Positions 14,130 through 26,596 of a DNA stretch of 64,000 nt are shown piece after piece (the first letter of the stretch is position 1; the number at the start of each line of letters is the position of its first letter). Source of the DNA: Rhynochetos jubatus (taxonomy: Eukaryota; Chordata; Aves; Eurypygiformes; Rhynochetidae). The position numbers and the translations under genes were made by a program. The notes below the pieces were generated by a model that made no database searches, was not told where the DNA came from, and saw only the letters and a program-made list of their open reading frames with translations. The stretch spans positions 35,173,631 through 35,237,630 of the forward strand of contig CM050652.1 of assembly GCA_027574665.1 (NCBI GenBank), in the 5' to 3' direction.

Positions 14130-14242
14130 CTGCTATCACCAGCGTTCGCTACATAAAGTTTCCCCAATAAATACACCACCACAAGGGCTGTGCAGCCACC
14201 AGAAATATTATACACGGTCCTCTCTCGTTCTATTTGCAAATC
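14130..14242 (-). CDS. PPM1H: PPM1H exon 4 (residues about 253-290), G-D-S-R motif
   Basis: This 113-nt internal PPM1H exon holds 37 codons plus AG, the first two bases of an Arg codon completed by the next exon. The minus strand shows TCTTTTCCCACAG before GAT and GATAGCAG|GTGAGT at the donor. The peptide starts D-L-Q-I-E-R-E-R and continues Y-N-I-S-G-G-C-T-A-L, the PP2C core strand, then L-L-G-K-L-Y-V-A-N-A-G-D-S. The Asp of N-A-G-D-S aligns with human D288, the residue whose Ala mutant is used as a substrate trap. Compared with human, the hydrophobic strand reads V-V-V-Y where human has I-V-I-C, a conservative core change. The exon joins exon 3 in phase 0 with no gap or stop, so metal and substrate residues from exons 2-4 are all present. 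Confidence 0.97.
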
Positions 14243-15964
14243 CTGTGGGAAAAGAGAAGAAGATTTATAAAGACAGCACTGTAACTAGTGTTTTAGAAAA
14301 TGAAGATTCTCCTAAAAAAAATAGTGTCTTTCTTAAACTGCATGTCCCACTGTCTGTCTTTACTGTTGCAGCTATGGCCACCATGGTCAAGGGGCACTTA
14401 TTACTTCTGATACAAAGACGTTTGGGAAAAATCAGGACAGGAGATTGTCGGATATCAGCCACCAAGTAAATATGGCAACTCTGAGGGATGCAAGAGAATT
14501 TGCTATGGAGAAAGCACAATGAAAGCAAAGATAAATGTAGCTTAACAACAGGTACCTGGTGGTATAATTGCTTTACACAGACAGCAAATAATTAATGAAA
14601 CCTAGCTACAACATGAATAACTACCTGCTCTCCAAAAGGGACCCTAGGATTTCAGAGCACATACCTTGACAAACAGCAGTGAGACATACTCATGCCACAG
14701 GGCTACCCTTGGGAAACACAGGGAACAGGTGGGTGTTAAATTTAAGGCAGTGGGCGAAGGAGGGGAAGGTCAGTAGAACAGTATTTACTGAAAAATACTA
14801 GGCATTCACAGACTTTCCAGGATGAACCACAGTATTTAACCCCATATCTCATCTCACTGCTTTTATGAGGTCCTGAAAAGATTTTATTTTTATGCATGCG
14901 CACAGGCCCAAATTTAAGGAGGTTCATAATCTACGCAAGTAGCTCTTCCTGTGTTTAGCTTCCAACTGAATCTGAGTCTAAGAAATACTTTGTATTAAAA
15001 AGTCCTCCTGCTTAATAGAAGCGGAGAATACAAGTCACATCTGTCACCAACAATCAATCAAGCCCAGGAATGAAAAAATACATACACACACATATTTATA
15101 TAGTCCTAGGAAAGCTTGGAGAACATAAAGGACACAAATGAGCCATTTTCCAGTACTCCATACATTTTAAACAAAAATTGAAATATATGCAAATGAATTA
15201 ATTCTGCTGCCTCTTAGTTTAGTTTGGGATAATAACACAATATGTTACAAATTACCCTTCTGTCCTGTGTCCAGAATCTAATCCAATTTTGAGCTGGTCT
15301 TTTCCTTATAATACTGGATTCAAACAGGGAGCATCATTTAAACATTGCTATTGCAAGTACTGGCAAATCTTTTCAGCTAAACCCTGCCTACTTGTATGTG
15401 GGTTTTATTATGAATACATTTGTTTTCCTCTGCGTGTGTGTGCATAAACACACAGAGCTATACTTCAGCCATTTTCATATTTGCACTGAGCAATAAACAG
15501 CTCAAATTGTCCATGCCTTGTGGTATGGGATTTAGAGCTTTATTTTAGAGCTAAATTTGTTTGAAGAAAAGCACCACAACAAATGCAAACCATGACAGCT
15601 GTAATTTGATTGAAAATCTGCAGAGTTGCAGGAGGCCAGGCATAGAGCTTTGTTTCCTACAAATTTCAGTGGAGGGAGGTGACCTGGGGCAGCGGCAGGG
15701 ATGCTCAGCAGCACTCGGCCGCTATCCCGAGCAGGCTGGGCAGAGAGGTGTCTGTCACAAACAATGTGACACCTGGCTGGCAGGGGTACACAGGGCCTGA
15801 TCCCATCTGTGCCATGAACATAGGACTGAGGCAGGACAGCAAGAAATGTGCAGCGCTGCCCAACAAGGCCATCCTCTGCTGCACAGAGGAACTGCACTCT
15901 GCTTCCAGGGAGGCTCAGAGGTTTTACTGCTGGCTCTCAACCCACGCTCTCATTTCACTTGCAG

Positions 15965-15990
15965 CTTTCCTTTTTCTTTCTTTCTTTCTT
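15965..15990 (+). repeat. TTTC microsatellite
   Basis: A pyrimidine stretch with four clean CTTT units, followed by GGGGTGGGGGGAGAGG. It is short and imperfect. Confidence 0.85.
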
Positions 15991-16626
15991 GGGGTGGGGG
16001 GAGAGGCAAAGAACAGGAGGAAAACACCTCCAAGCTAAAAATCAAATCTCGCAGAACCTTTGGTCACAGACATGGGCCTGTTATAAATGCCACTTTATCT
16101 AATCTTGCCATAGAGAAGCTGATTTTCCTCCCCATGGTTTCTATATATTTTTAAATTAAGCTGAAAAGAACAGTTCAAAGGAAGCAGACATTTCTAACCA
16201 TCAAAATAATTTAAACTTACACATACTACAGTGGATTTTCCAGACACTGTCAAGAATTTAAAAAAACCTTCATCTCCGCAGTTCAGAGTATCCTCTGAGA
16301 CCTTCACTCAATGTACAATTCCTCACCTGGTTTCAGCTCTGTCATATGTACATGTTGCAAGCGCTGGAATGCCTAAATTAAAATTTATTTCTTCCAATAA
16401 GCAGAATTCAGAAGCATCTATTATAGGAGAGAAGACGGATAATCCTTAGGGCCTCATTTCCAGAGTTTCCTTCCTTGACTTAAACTAGATCTGCATACCG
16501 GATTTTTTCAAATCATTGCTGTTCATGGGCTCTTCCATCTAGTTGTTGTTCAGAACTTGAATTTAGTACTATAACTTGCCAGAGTATATTCAGTGCCATA
16601 TTTAATTAGATATTACATACTTGGAC

Positions 16627-16643
16627 TTTTTTTTTGGGGGGGG
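16627..16643 (+). repeat. T9-G8 run
   Basis: Nine T directly followed by eight G, then AAGGAGGGGAAGG. This is low-complexity sequence in intron 3. Confidence 0.9.
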
Positions 16644-17544
16644 AAGGAGGGGAAGGCTTTCCTACAGCTCAACAAGATTTGAGGGTAAGAAATAAGTCAA
16701 AATAAAATAAAGCCCACCAATCCCACTAACTCATTCTGATGTAGAGACACTGGCTTTTAATTAAATACTTTATAACAGTGCTGCTGGGAAAGCAACGTAG
16801 CATCAACAGGGGCAGAAACCCCAAAACACCTCTGAAGTCTTTAAAGGGCTCATTCTAGACAAAGTCTGAGTGTATACAAAGATTTCATCAATTTTACACC
16901 TGAAGAAAGATTTCACAGCAAACTTTTTTTTTTTCACCTTTCCTTTCTTTTTTTTGCCTCCTCTTTCCTGCAGCATGAGGCTCATCCTCACACAGCAATC
17001 TGTGTGCAGGGGAAGAGCTGAGCAATGCTGGGCAGAATCAAACAATGCACCTTTCGGCCCCAAGGCAGAAGATGCCACTCATGCAGACCCTAACAGAAAC
17101 TAAAAAAAGGAATTACAAGAGGGATTTCTATATGCTCTGTTGTAAAGGCTGTTCCAGCTAGTCTGTGCTCTGCCACCCTTTTCAGGACACAGCGGCAGGT
17201 AGGAGCAGGGGGCCCACAACAGCTGCCTCACCCCTGCTCACCCTGGTCCCTTCCCCAGGTGAGGGAACACAGAGAGGATGGCACAAAGCCTGCGGAGGAC
17301 ACCCTGAAGCACAGGATACGTTCCCAGGGTGGGTGAAGGAGGGCAGGGGTCACTTTCTCCACTGATGACAGAAGCAACCTGAGGACACTGGGACATCAGC
17401 CCTGGACAGGCCATCCGTGGCCGTCCTTACCGCTTAGGTAATCCTCAATGCCTGCCTCATTAAGACTCAGACCTGGGCTTCCCAGAGCAAAAGCAGGGGT
17501 TAATCACGCTAATTAACAATCTCTTCAGAAAAGAGGAGGATGAT

Positions 17545-17860
17545 GACGCGAGGAAGCCATTACCATCCACTCTGCCGGAGGCTGCCGGACCCCCGACGGT
17601 GGCTTGCTCGTGCCACCTCGTGGAGACCCTGTGGAGGGGCTCGGGCACTGAGCTGCACAGCGCGGCCTGGGCCGGCGGCTCTCAGGGTGCTCCGACACCC
17701 CAGCTTGTCCTTGCGCCTGCCCTGATCCAAGCGTGTTGGGGACACGAAGCGTGTTGGGGACGCAAAGCGTGCCGGGGACGCTTGCCACCGGCAGCCTCGT
17801 CAAGGCATGCTCATGTGTGCAGGCCGCGGAAACGGCAAGCCAGGCGGCACAAAAAGTGAA
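17545..17860. other. CpG-rich island inside PPM1H intron 3
   Basis: I counted about 28 CpG dinucleotides in roughly 310 bp, with GC near 64 percent by eye. The surrounding introns have about one CpG per 100 bp or fewer and are AT-rich. No known exon lies inside. Such islands in vertebrates often mark promoters, but a GC-rich insertion or a repeat-driven local bias is also possible. Open frames cross it on both strands (for example 17525-17926 minus and 17733-18122 plus) without any recognisable domain. Confidence 0.75.
17731..17782. repeat. 18-bp tandem repeat, about 2.9 copies, within the CpG-rich island
   Basis: Units start at 17731, 17749 and 17767, each beginning GCGTGT or GCGTGC and followed by TGGGGACRC or CGGGGACGC. 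Copies 1 and 2 differ at two positions; copy 3 differs at a few and is incomplete. Each unit adds two or three CpGs to the island. Confidence 0.9.
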
Positions 17861-20800
17861 TGCCAGCTGTACCAATGCTAACTTTCGGAAATGTAGGACC
17901 TTGAAAACAGAACTAGGCGCATTCAAATTGCAGTATCATCATTACAATGAGCATACTGCAAGAACAACCAAAGTAACTACGTTTCAGCTATATCCATCGT
18001 CAAAGAAGGGGCCTTTCCTCAAGGACCTCAATCTTGCTATGACAAAAAGCTGCTTTACTCCCTACACAGAGGGTATCAGGCAACTGCTTAAAAAAAAAAA
18101 AATCACGTTTTGGAAGGCATAAAGTAAAAAATAGCTCCTTAGTCTCCTTTACCTCTGTCAAAAACACATCAAAATGCCTGTACCATTCTTTAAACCCTCC
18201 TTATTTCTACTGGCTATTTAATAAGAATATTTTCAAAAGGAAAACGATACAACATAAATTGCTGTCTCAAGATTGTTCAAATTAAAATGGCACCAATCTT
18301 GCAAAAGCACCTGTCTAAATTTCATCCAAGTCAAAAAACCTCAATAAAGAAGAAAAATCATGATGCAACATATACAAACTTTTACCTTCCAATAAAACAG
18401 ATTACTTCTGTGCTGTTTTTTCCCTCAGCCAAAATTAAACAGGCTTCCGTGTGGAATAAAATAGGTGTTCTCTCCCCTTAATCTTTCTTCAAAATACATA
18501 CATCACACATGCATGCAAGGTTAAATACAGGGAAGGGAATATAGTTTGACGCTTCCATCCAGTATGGAAGAGCACTTGGAGGCATCCTTCCCGGTTCCAA
18601 GAACTGAATCTATAAATGCACATCCTAAAATTCAAGAGATGAAAACTAAAGGATTTGACTTACAATACCTTCAGAACTTGAGCTTATTTATTTCCATTTA
18701 ACTGGAACAATTGTGATCACTGACAACTGATATTGAGCATTTTATATTTTTTAAATGGGACAGTAAATTATCTGACAACATAACACAGAAACTTGTTAAT
18801 CCCAGTTCCAACACAGAGAACACCATCCAGAAGTACCTCAAAAAGGGGGCAGCTTAATTGTTAGATTTCTAAGTTAGGTAATGACTTTATCTGTGTCAGC
18901 CTTCCACAATGTTTTACTGCATGTACCTGTCAGACAAGCAGTGTCCAAAAGAAATCACACAAATAAAGGAAAAATATTTTTAAAAAGTCTTCTGAAAGGG
19001 ATGAATTGCATTTTAATTGAGACTTGAGGCAAAAACAGGGAGACCTTAACTAGAATTCAAAAGGCAGTTGGGGAAAAAGTAATGGTATGCAAAATGGTCC
19101 CAGGAAAAGGGGACAAACCCATCATTAGATAAGCCTGTCAGGGTGGACTGTTTAAAAACAAACAAAAAAGAAGTATCTGTATCTACTCAGCATTTTCACC
19201 GGGTTCAAAGGGCTCTTTTGCAGCAACGGGTATTTCAGGAAACACCACCAAGAAGTCTGCCTGCATGTCCAGGAAACATGAGCTTTCACCAAGTGCCAGG
19301 TAAAACGATACACTCTGCCGGCACAAACCCTCATACATTATGCACATCTCAGCTGCACTGACCTAACTCAACAACATCCATGACGTTCCAGTACAAAATA
19401 GGGCGGAATAAACAAAGTGCTGTGGAAGAAGCCCAAAATCTTCAGCCAAAGATGACTAGGAGTACAAGCTAGCAGGAAGTTAGATAGAGCTAGGAGGAAG
19501 ATCAATCACTGCAAGCATAGATGAGACTCAGGAATGTTGATATTATAAACCACTCCTTTACATGGACAAAAGAAAATACTCTTGCCCAAAGCAATTGTAA
19601 AACACAAGACCCTCCTCCTGTCTCCGAGCTTAATCTGACCATTTTTACAATTCTTCTTTTCAATGTAAAACTTAATGCTGAAATTATATTGCACTGTGGT
19701 AGACAAAGTGTCATTTATATAGCAAAGACTTGAAACTTCAGCCCTCTGATAAAGAGCAAAAGTGGGAATTAAAGTATCTGATCTGTAGCATATGAACAAA
19801 GACAGGGGGAGGAAAATAAAATATTATCTAGACTTCCGTTTAGAAAAAGGCAGAACAGATTACTATGACCTGTACATGGAATACCCAGACACAGCACCTG
19901 TGGTGAGTTATCTAGGGTTTCTCCATTTGTCACACTCTATCCATAAAAGCCCTCCCAAGCACTCAGGTGCCTGGACATGAGCTAAGATGGTCATCTGTGT
20001 CAACACCTACCAGAGGTGTGAACTCAAATAAGGCAGGGTAAAAAGAGCCCTGCTCATTCAGATGCGTTCAGGAAGGCAGCAATGGGTAATGCACACGCTG
20101 CTCTCATAGGAAAGGTAGAGCACTTGAAAGCGCCTGTCTTTAGCTCTCTTACCTTCACTTTCCAGTCCCATGAAACCCCATTTCTCATCTCTCCTGCACT
20201 TGGAGCCAGTTTCAACAGCAGAGAGACACTCACATCATGCTCTCAGAGCCTGGCACTCTTCTGACCTGAAAATCACCTCAACTGAAGCATGAAATTGGTG
20301 TTCCTCACTTAAGCGTGCTCTGAACCCACTGGGATGCTGTGGATGGGCAGTGTCATCTTTTCCCTCCTTTCCCTACAAAGAGGGAAGGGAGGAAGCTAGT
20401 CCTCTCTTTCTGAAAAAGGCATGTTAAACTGACAGGAGATTTTCACACGTCCTCCTCTTTCTTTTCAGGTAGCAGAAACCAAGCCCACTAGCTGCAGCAC
20501 ATAAATGTGCTTGCATGCCCCACACTGACTGATGCCTAAGCCATGACTGTGGATCTTGCTCCTGGACATACCCACCTACAAATCAGACAATGCTGTCCAA
20601 ACTCAGTTAGTGGGCCTGTTTGCCTGCACTTCCTTAGGGAAAAAGGACAATCCAGCAAGATAATTGCTATTCAGAATTCAAAGTAAAGCACCACTTTATT
20701 ATAACAACTGTAGTCTCTAATTAGATGCATGCACTAAATGAAATTCACATATATCAGTAAAAACAACAGTTGACTACTTCTTTTCAGACAACAAATAAAG

Positions 20801-21659
20801 CCTCTGGGAAACACTGATTAGTTCAAAAACCTTCTGCTAAACAAGAGGCTTTTCAAAAAACAACCAAAAAATGAAAAAGAAAAAGAACAAGATCACGTCT
20901 CTCAAGACCTGACCCACATGTACTCCCTGGCAGGCCAAGCCTCTGCTCCGCCTGACGAGAATTGTTTTTCATAACATGGAGAAGTGAAGAGGGAAGATGC
21001 AGAACAGCTACATCAACTACAAAAGAGAAAACAAAGCCTTCCACAGAGAAATCGATGGATATTCTGATTCCACAGGGTCCCAGTTGTTCATGCTGTATAC
21101 AAGTCAAGTTGGTGGTAGGAACCTACTTTATGTCCCACCCACCCCCAATCTCCCTCAGGCAAGGAGTGGCACACGCACTCTCTACACTCACTACTGTGCC
21201 TTATTAGCCACCTCAACACTAATGCGAACTACAGGCCATTGGATCAAGGATGTCGCACCTCATCCATGTCCCTGATGTGACCTTTTATGACCCGTTTATG
21301 TAGTTGTGGGCAAGACAAACCAAGAGTCTGTGGTGCAAGGAACGCTGAGAGTCTTTGCTGCTGCTCTGGTAGGGCAACAAGGCTTTGTAAAGTGCATGAC
21401 CATATACAGAGACTTATGATAACAACCAATGCTGAAATTTGCTAGAGAGGTAGTACCAATTTTTACTTTAAAAAAGGAGAAGGATCAAACAAGAAAAAAA
21501 AAAAAGAAAGAGCACTAAGCTTCTAAGAGTCAAGAAATCCACAGATGTGGCTGTGGTGCTGCCTGCAACTTAAGATGCAGTTCCTGCATCACAGGGGTGT
21601 ACCTGGTAAATTGCTGCGGCTCTTAAATGATTCTGTCTACACCCAGATGGTGTTTAAGT

Positions 21660-21683
21660 GGGGGGGGGGGGAGGGGGGGGGGG
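21660..21683 (+). repeat. Homopurine block, G12-A-G11
   Basis: Twelve G, one A, then eleven G on the plus strand, so the PPM1H transcript is C-rich here. It lies 82 nt inside intron 3 from the exon 3 donor. The exact lengths may be affected by sequencing slippage. Confidence 0.95.
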
Positions 21684-21765
21684 AAGCCTAAATGTTCATT
21701 TTCTCCAAGCTATGTGACTTATTAATGTATGCAACATGGACTTCAGAGCCCTGAGATATACATAC

Positions 21766-22110
21766 CATTTCCTTGAATGCACTTTCTATGGCCCCAATAA
21801 CCAGGCACTCATGTGGGATCTTCTTCTCGGTGAAGAAGCGTGTTGGAGGGGTGCTGGGCGAGCCTGGGGCCCCCACACCACCACGCAGGGAGGCTGCCCG
21901 TGTCAGCGTCCTGCTGTTAGTGGCTGGGTTGTCGGGCTCCTCTCCCAGGCAGGTGGGCGGGAGGACAGCCGTGTTCCTCAGGATGTCCACAATCTCCTGC
22001 AGCTGCTCCAAGATATGGTGCTGCAGCAGTTTGGAAGCAACCACAGCTGCCCCTGACCCAGCATGTCCATCGAACAGAGACCAGTAGTACAGGTTGATCC
22101 CATCAGTGTC
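21766..22110 (-). CDS. PPM1H: PPM1H exon 3 (residues about 138-252), catalytic D-G-H motif
   Basis: This is the largest PPM1H exon here: 345 nt, exactly 115 codons, phase 0 at both ends. The minus strand shows a pyrimidine tract and CTTCTCCAG before GAC, and ATG|GTATGT at the donor. The peptide opens D-T-D-G-I-N-L-Y-Y-W-S-L-F-D-G-H-A-G-S-G. The Asp and His align with human D151 and H153; in the human enzyme D151 lies in the metal-binding motif and the H153D change abolishes activity. A long helix follows (V-V-A-S-K-L-L-Q to V-D-I-L-R-N). Next comes a Ser/Thr/Pro-rich insert typical of the PPM1H subfamily, with L-T-R-A-A-S (Ser aligns with human S211) and G-S-P-S-T-P-P-T, and then F-F-T-E-K-K-I-P-H-E-C-L-V-I-G-A. 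The insert is nearly identical to mammals. The first eleven residues are the most diverged. Confidence 0.97.
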
Positions 22111-25100
22111 CTGGAGAAGCAGAAGGGGAATAAAGGGAAGGAAAAGAGATGGTCACTGTTACACAGCCACGAGTGACATGATGGGAGAAGGTGGTGGCAC
22201 AAGGCAGCAGGTAAAACACAGGCAACTTTCCCAGAGATAACCTTCTTTCTGCAGTGGAAAAATACCCACTGAGTTAGTACAGCTTTGGCAGGAAGGAGAT
22301 GCATATTTTTACCACACACCCCCACCATTTTTTTTTCTTTTTTTCTTTCCCTTAAACCCCTCAGAAAAAATCCAGTAAGAGAAGGCTGAACTTGCAACCT
22401 TTCTCACGTTACAGCCATCATAGGATGCCCTGACCAAGTGCAGCTACCACTGTGAGAATAAGTTAATTTCCTAATGACCATGCAGATCAGAAGAAAAGCA
22501 TTTTAAAATCACATAATTGATAAATGATGGACCTACCACCATGGCGACCAAACCTCTACACAAGACAGCACCTGATACTTCTGTGACAGACTTCTTTATT
22601 TTCACTAGGCATGAGACAAAGGACCTCAGTTTGCCATCAAGTAAGAAGACATGATCCCCACTTCCATGACTGGTACATAAGGTCCATCCATGTAGGCAGA
22701 TGGGGCAGCTCAGGCTCTCCCTGCCTATTCCCGTCCAGGAACCAGCATGGCACAGAGGTCCTGAAGGATGGCAGGCATAAGTGGGATCAGCTACACTGCA
22801 CACATATTAGCCTACACATTCATTGCCTGGTTCTTCCCAGTCCTCTGAGGAGTTTCCTGTACAGCATCAGCATTACATACTCCCTGGTAAGAAGATCTAT
22901 GCAAGTGTTTGGATATAGCTTTCGGCATAATAATATGCTTTTAGATCTTGTATCTTATATCAACTCTTAGCATGCTGGTCAGCAGAACTGTTCTCATACA
23001 GGCAGAGTATCCAGAAAAAGTGAATTTTATAGATCTCATTATTAAAATTAAGGTGTATGTGGTAATGTTATATGTTTGCTCAGCAGTTATTGATCAGTAA
23101 TGTGGTTTTCAAATATTTCTCCCTTTCTGCTCTGCAGTGTCCTCTGACAGGTGTTAAGTCAGCTCCACTACTACCCTGATCTGAGCAGAAACTATTTTCT
23201 TGTGGTGAGATGTCCTGACACTCATGCAGGGCCCATTAATCCAGGGCTGGAGGCAGACTAAGTTCTGGGCAGCACAAGCTACAATCTGCCTGAAAAATAC
23301 CAAGGAGCCATACCCTAGATAACCTCAAATTTCTTTTTGGAGGAATTCACTTAGAAATCCTCAGGGAAGTATTTAAGGCATAGCAATACCTGTCTTTGCA
23401 TGACAGCATATTTGGCAGCAACATGTCTCTCCTTTCCCCTCCATTTCTTCTTAATCCTGCACCTTCTCCCAGCTATGTTGAAACAACTGTTTGTGGGTCT
23501 GCCTTGGGAATCAGAAGAGAGTGGACTAATACAGATTTAGAAATAAATAATTTTGCAAGAGACAGGAATAAGACAATACTGTTGCAAAATAGCTCATACT
23601 AAGAAAGCATAACCTAGATCTCACTGTAGTCAAAGAACTTAAGCATTATATCTGCATGTCACGCTGGCTGTGGTCTAATTGAGGATGACAGACGTGATTT
23701 GTTTCATTCACCCCAGTACTGCTCCCTTACACAACAAATCAGCATAGAGTCTAGTCACCACTTGCATCCCAGCACCTCATGCCCAAAGCAATGCTTATTT
23801 CAGTCTTATGGGCAGGGCTGTGAGCTGCAGCTCCTTTTACTGTCTGATGTTCCAACAGCTCCACAAAGGTGTCAACCGCTGGCTGTAGGACATGGCAGAC
23901 AGGTTGGAGTAAGAACACCGTGAATTGTCATTTGCAGATCCAAAAGACAACAATCATTGTTGCCCCGAGCTACAAAATCCAAAACCTAATACAAAATGTC
24001 TCTTTTAGCAACAGGTATAGAGATCATCACTACAAGGTCATGCTGTTCAAAGGGCAGAATTCATTGCTGAACAAGCGTTAGTACTTACTTTGTTGAAATG
24101 CACATTTTAAAGCTTTGATTATGTAAATGACAGAAAAGTCTGTTTGATTTTTAGTGTATAGCATTGCTGCTGTAGTAAAGTTCAAACATATTCTTAACCA
24201 GGGCACTAACAATATAGTCATTTGCACAGCGGAGAATTCCTCCAGGAGAAAGGATCCAGCAATCTCGTGCACCCTACACTTCATTACTGAGATGCTAACC
24301 AAAGGGAGTCTTGTCCTACAGTACTGGATTACTTGCCGCAGTAAGGATCATACAGGATACATCCTATAATGGTGGAAAAAACAACAAATGTACACACTTC
24401 CAAATGCAGCTCCTTAGCCAGACCCACCCACTTACCCAATCTGGTAAAGTCACCAAAAAACCTGTTGTGAAACTTCACCCCTGAAGGCATGACTGGCAGT
24501 TGTGCTAGCTTGCTCTGGGCTCAGAATCCCTCCAAGTTCACACAACAGTTGGCTGTAAAATTCTACTTAAACCATTTTTAACGGATAACAGGATTACTGA
24601 CTGAAAAAACCTGTTTCTGAAAAAAGATTGGTATTCATGCAAAATACAAAGTATTTTGCCAACAGAAACAAGTATCCCAAAGTGCAAGTATTCCAGCTGA
24701 AAACTGAAACCATTTATTCAAAATGGCAACACTCCACCTCCTGGGAGTTGTAGATCAAGCTATTTCTGCTCCTATTCTTCTCTCAGTGTTTGGCTCTCTG
24801 GCCAAAATCCACCTCACGATGCACCACAGATTATTCTTCCAGAGCTTACATCCTTATTCAAAAGGTGCTATTCCTTTGGAGATGTGCTGCCTTTAGGAGA
24901 AAAAGCATAAAGGTATTGCATGTCTGATTGAAATAGAAATATTTTACCTTTCACCTAGAGGAAGAAGGTATTTTGTCATCCCTCTCCCCCTGCTTTCCAA
25001 CTGTAACAGAAACTTACAATTAAGAACAAGTTTAACCTACACACATGCACTAATTTGCTTAAGTTTTCTAAAGTAAGCCCCCACCAAAGTCTGTATTAGA

Positions 25101-26575
25101 GCTTTTCAGAAGACAAAGGAGAACAGTTATTAACACAATTCCCTCATCATTATGAGTCAAACACTGGATACATTGTCCTGTCCTGAACAAGCCTCATGTG
25201 AACTTGGTACCCAAGTAAGATGCCACCAGAGACCAGGAACCTTTAAACAGACCAGAACAATGGCCCATGACAAAAAAGTGAAATTGAAATGTTACCACTT
25301 ATTTCCTCCAAGCCAAATAAGGACAGAGAAGCTCACATGGGCCTGAGCTGTACTGTCAGGCTGTCACTGACGTGAACTTGGCATGGCCACATCAGCTACG
25401 GTGGTTCCTCTGGAGTTCGATGATCTTGTCCTTTTTGGAGTAGTAATTCTTAAACACGATGGTGTTACTACCAGTTCAGCTATGTTCAGACACCTACATC
25501 GCACACCTCCAAGACAGTTCTGTAAATTGCCCTTATCCTCAGAAAGAAAAATCCCTGCAATTTCAAGCTATGGTCATCTCATTCCAAAGTAGATGTATTT
25601 CTCCCTGTCAACTGCAGAAGTACCCTAATAACTGAGAGGTCTGTGTTATAAGCATATACAGTCGGGGGAAATGACTACTACTATGCTGCTCTTATACACC
25701 CATTCTGTGTGAGATGCTCTAGGGCCTTAATTTCCAGTTGCGATCTCCAGGCATTACTGCAACCTAATATTAGTCTCCAAAAATTTCTGTGTATTCCTAT
25801 GAAGCTTCTATTACTTCTGAACTAGCGAAGAGAATATAACCACGAATGGCCTATTAGCTGTCTAAAAAAGGAATAAGAAACAAATTCATTTCCCCCACCC
25901 TGAGAATAAAAATGGCTCTCCTATTTGAAATAAATTAATTCTCCCAAACCATACCAATTTGACAAGAATTAAATATATCGTGTAAATAAAGCAGTGGCTC
26001 AGAATGAACAAGGGCTGGCAATCAGGGTGCAAACATGAAACAAACAGCACAAGAAGATCCTAGCTTTTCTTCCCACAGCTGAGATGACCTCTGTAGCCAC
26101 CAAGCGAATACCTATTTTGGTGTGCATATACATAGCTGTTCTCTCTCTTTCACATTTTTGAGCTTGAACTTCCCAAAAATACTGATATTCTGCAAACTCT
26201 ACTAGCTCTGGCAGTATTCTGTCAAAATCAGTCTTTCAAACATCAATCTCCATTTGTTCTTTTAACTGGACAGAGCCCTCAAGTGGGGGTATGATCAGTC
26301 AACACAGTGATTTTAGATTTTCTTTCAAAAGATTCAGATTTAACAACATTCTGAATAGCTACCAGATACAGGAAAAGCAAACAGATTCTTCAATGCACTG
26401 ACCTTACAATTAATTTCCAGCATGTTCTAGGAGATTTAATAAGCTTCAGGCTCCTCAACTGCTGCCCTAGCTTTCAGGAAGGTTCAGTAGTCTTCTGGGT
26501 TTTGTAATTGTAAAATATAATTAATGAATGCAAAGTTTTGGGTCACGCAATGGATGAGAAATCATGAAAGAAAAT

Positions 26576-26596
26576 GCATATATATATACACACACC
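26576..26596 (+). repeat. TA/CA microsatellite
   Basis: Alternating TATATATATA followed by CACACAC, in intron 2. It is short. Confidence 0.8.

Larger units (their letters stand above)
14243..21765 (-). other. PPM1H: PPM1H intron 3 (7,523 nt, complete)
   Basis: This intron is bounded by donor GTATGT at 21765 and the acceptor CAG ending at 14243. It contains a G-rich homopurine block (template strand) 82 nt into the intron, a CpG-rich island near 17.55-17.86 kb, a GC-richer patch at 15.64-15.95 kb with unrecognised overlapping open frames on both strands, a TTTC microsatellite near 15.97 kb and several short A or T runs. I recognise no CR1 here. The rest is unremarkable AT-rich intron. Confidence 0.9.

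Noticed and set aside
15532..16154. Overlapping open frames on both strands in a GC-richer patch of intron 3
   Set aside because: Frames on both strands and several phases at once indicate stop-poor composition, not coding. No domain is recognised.
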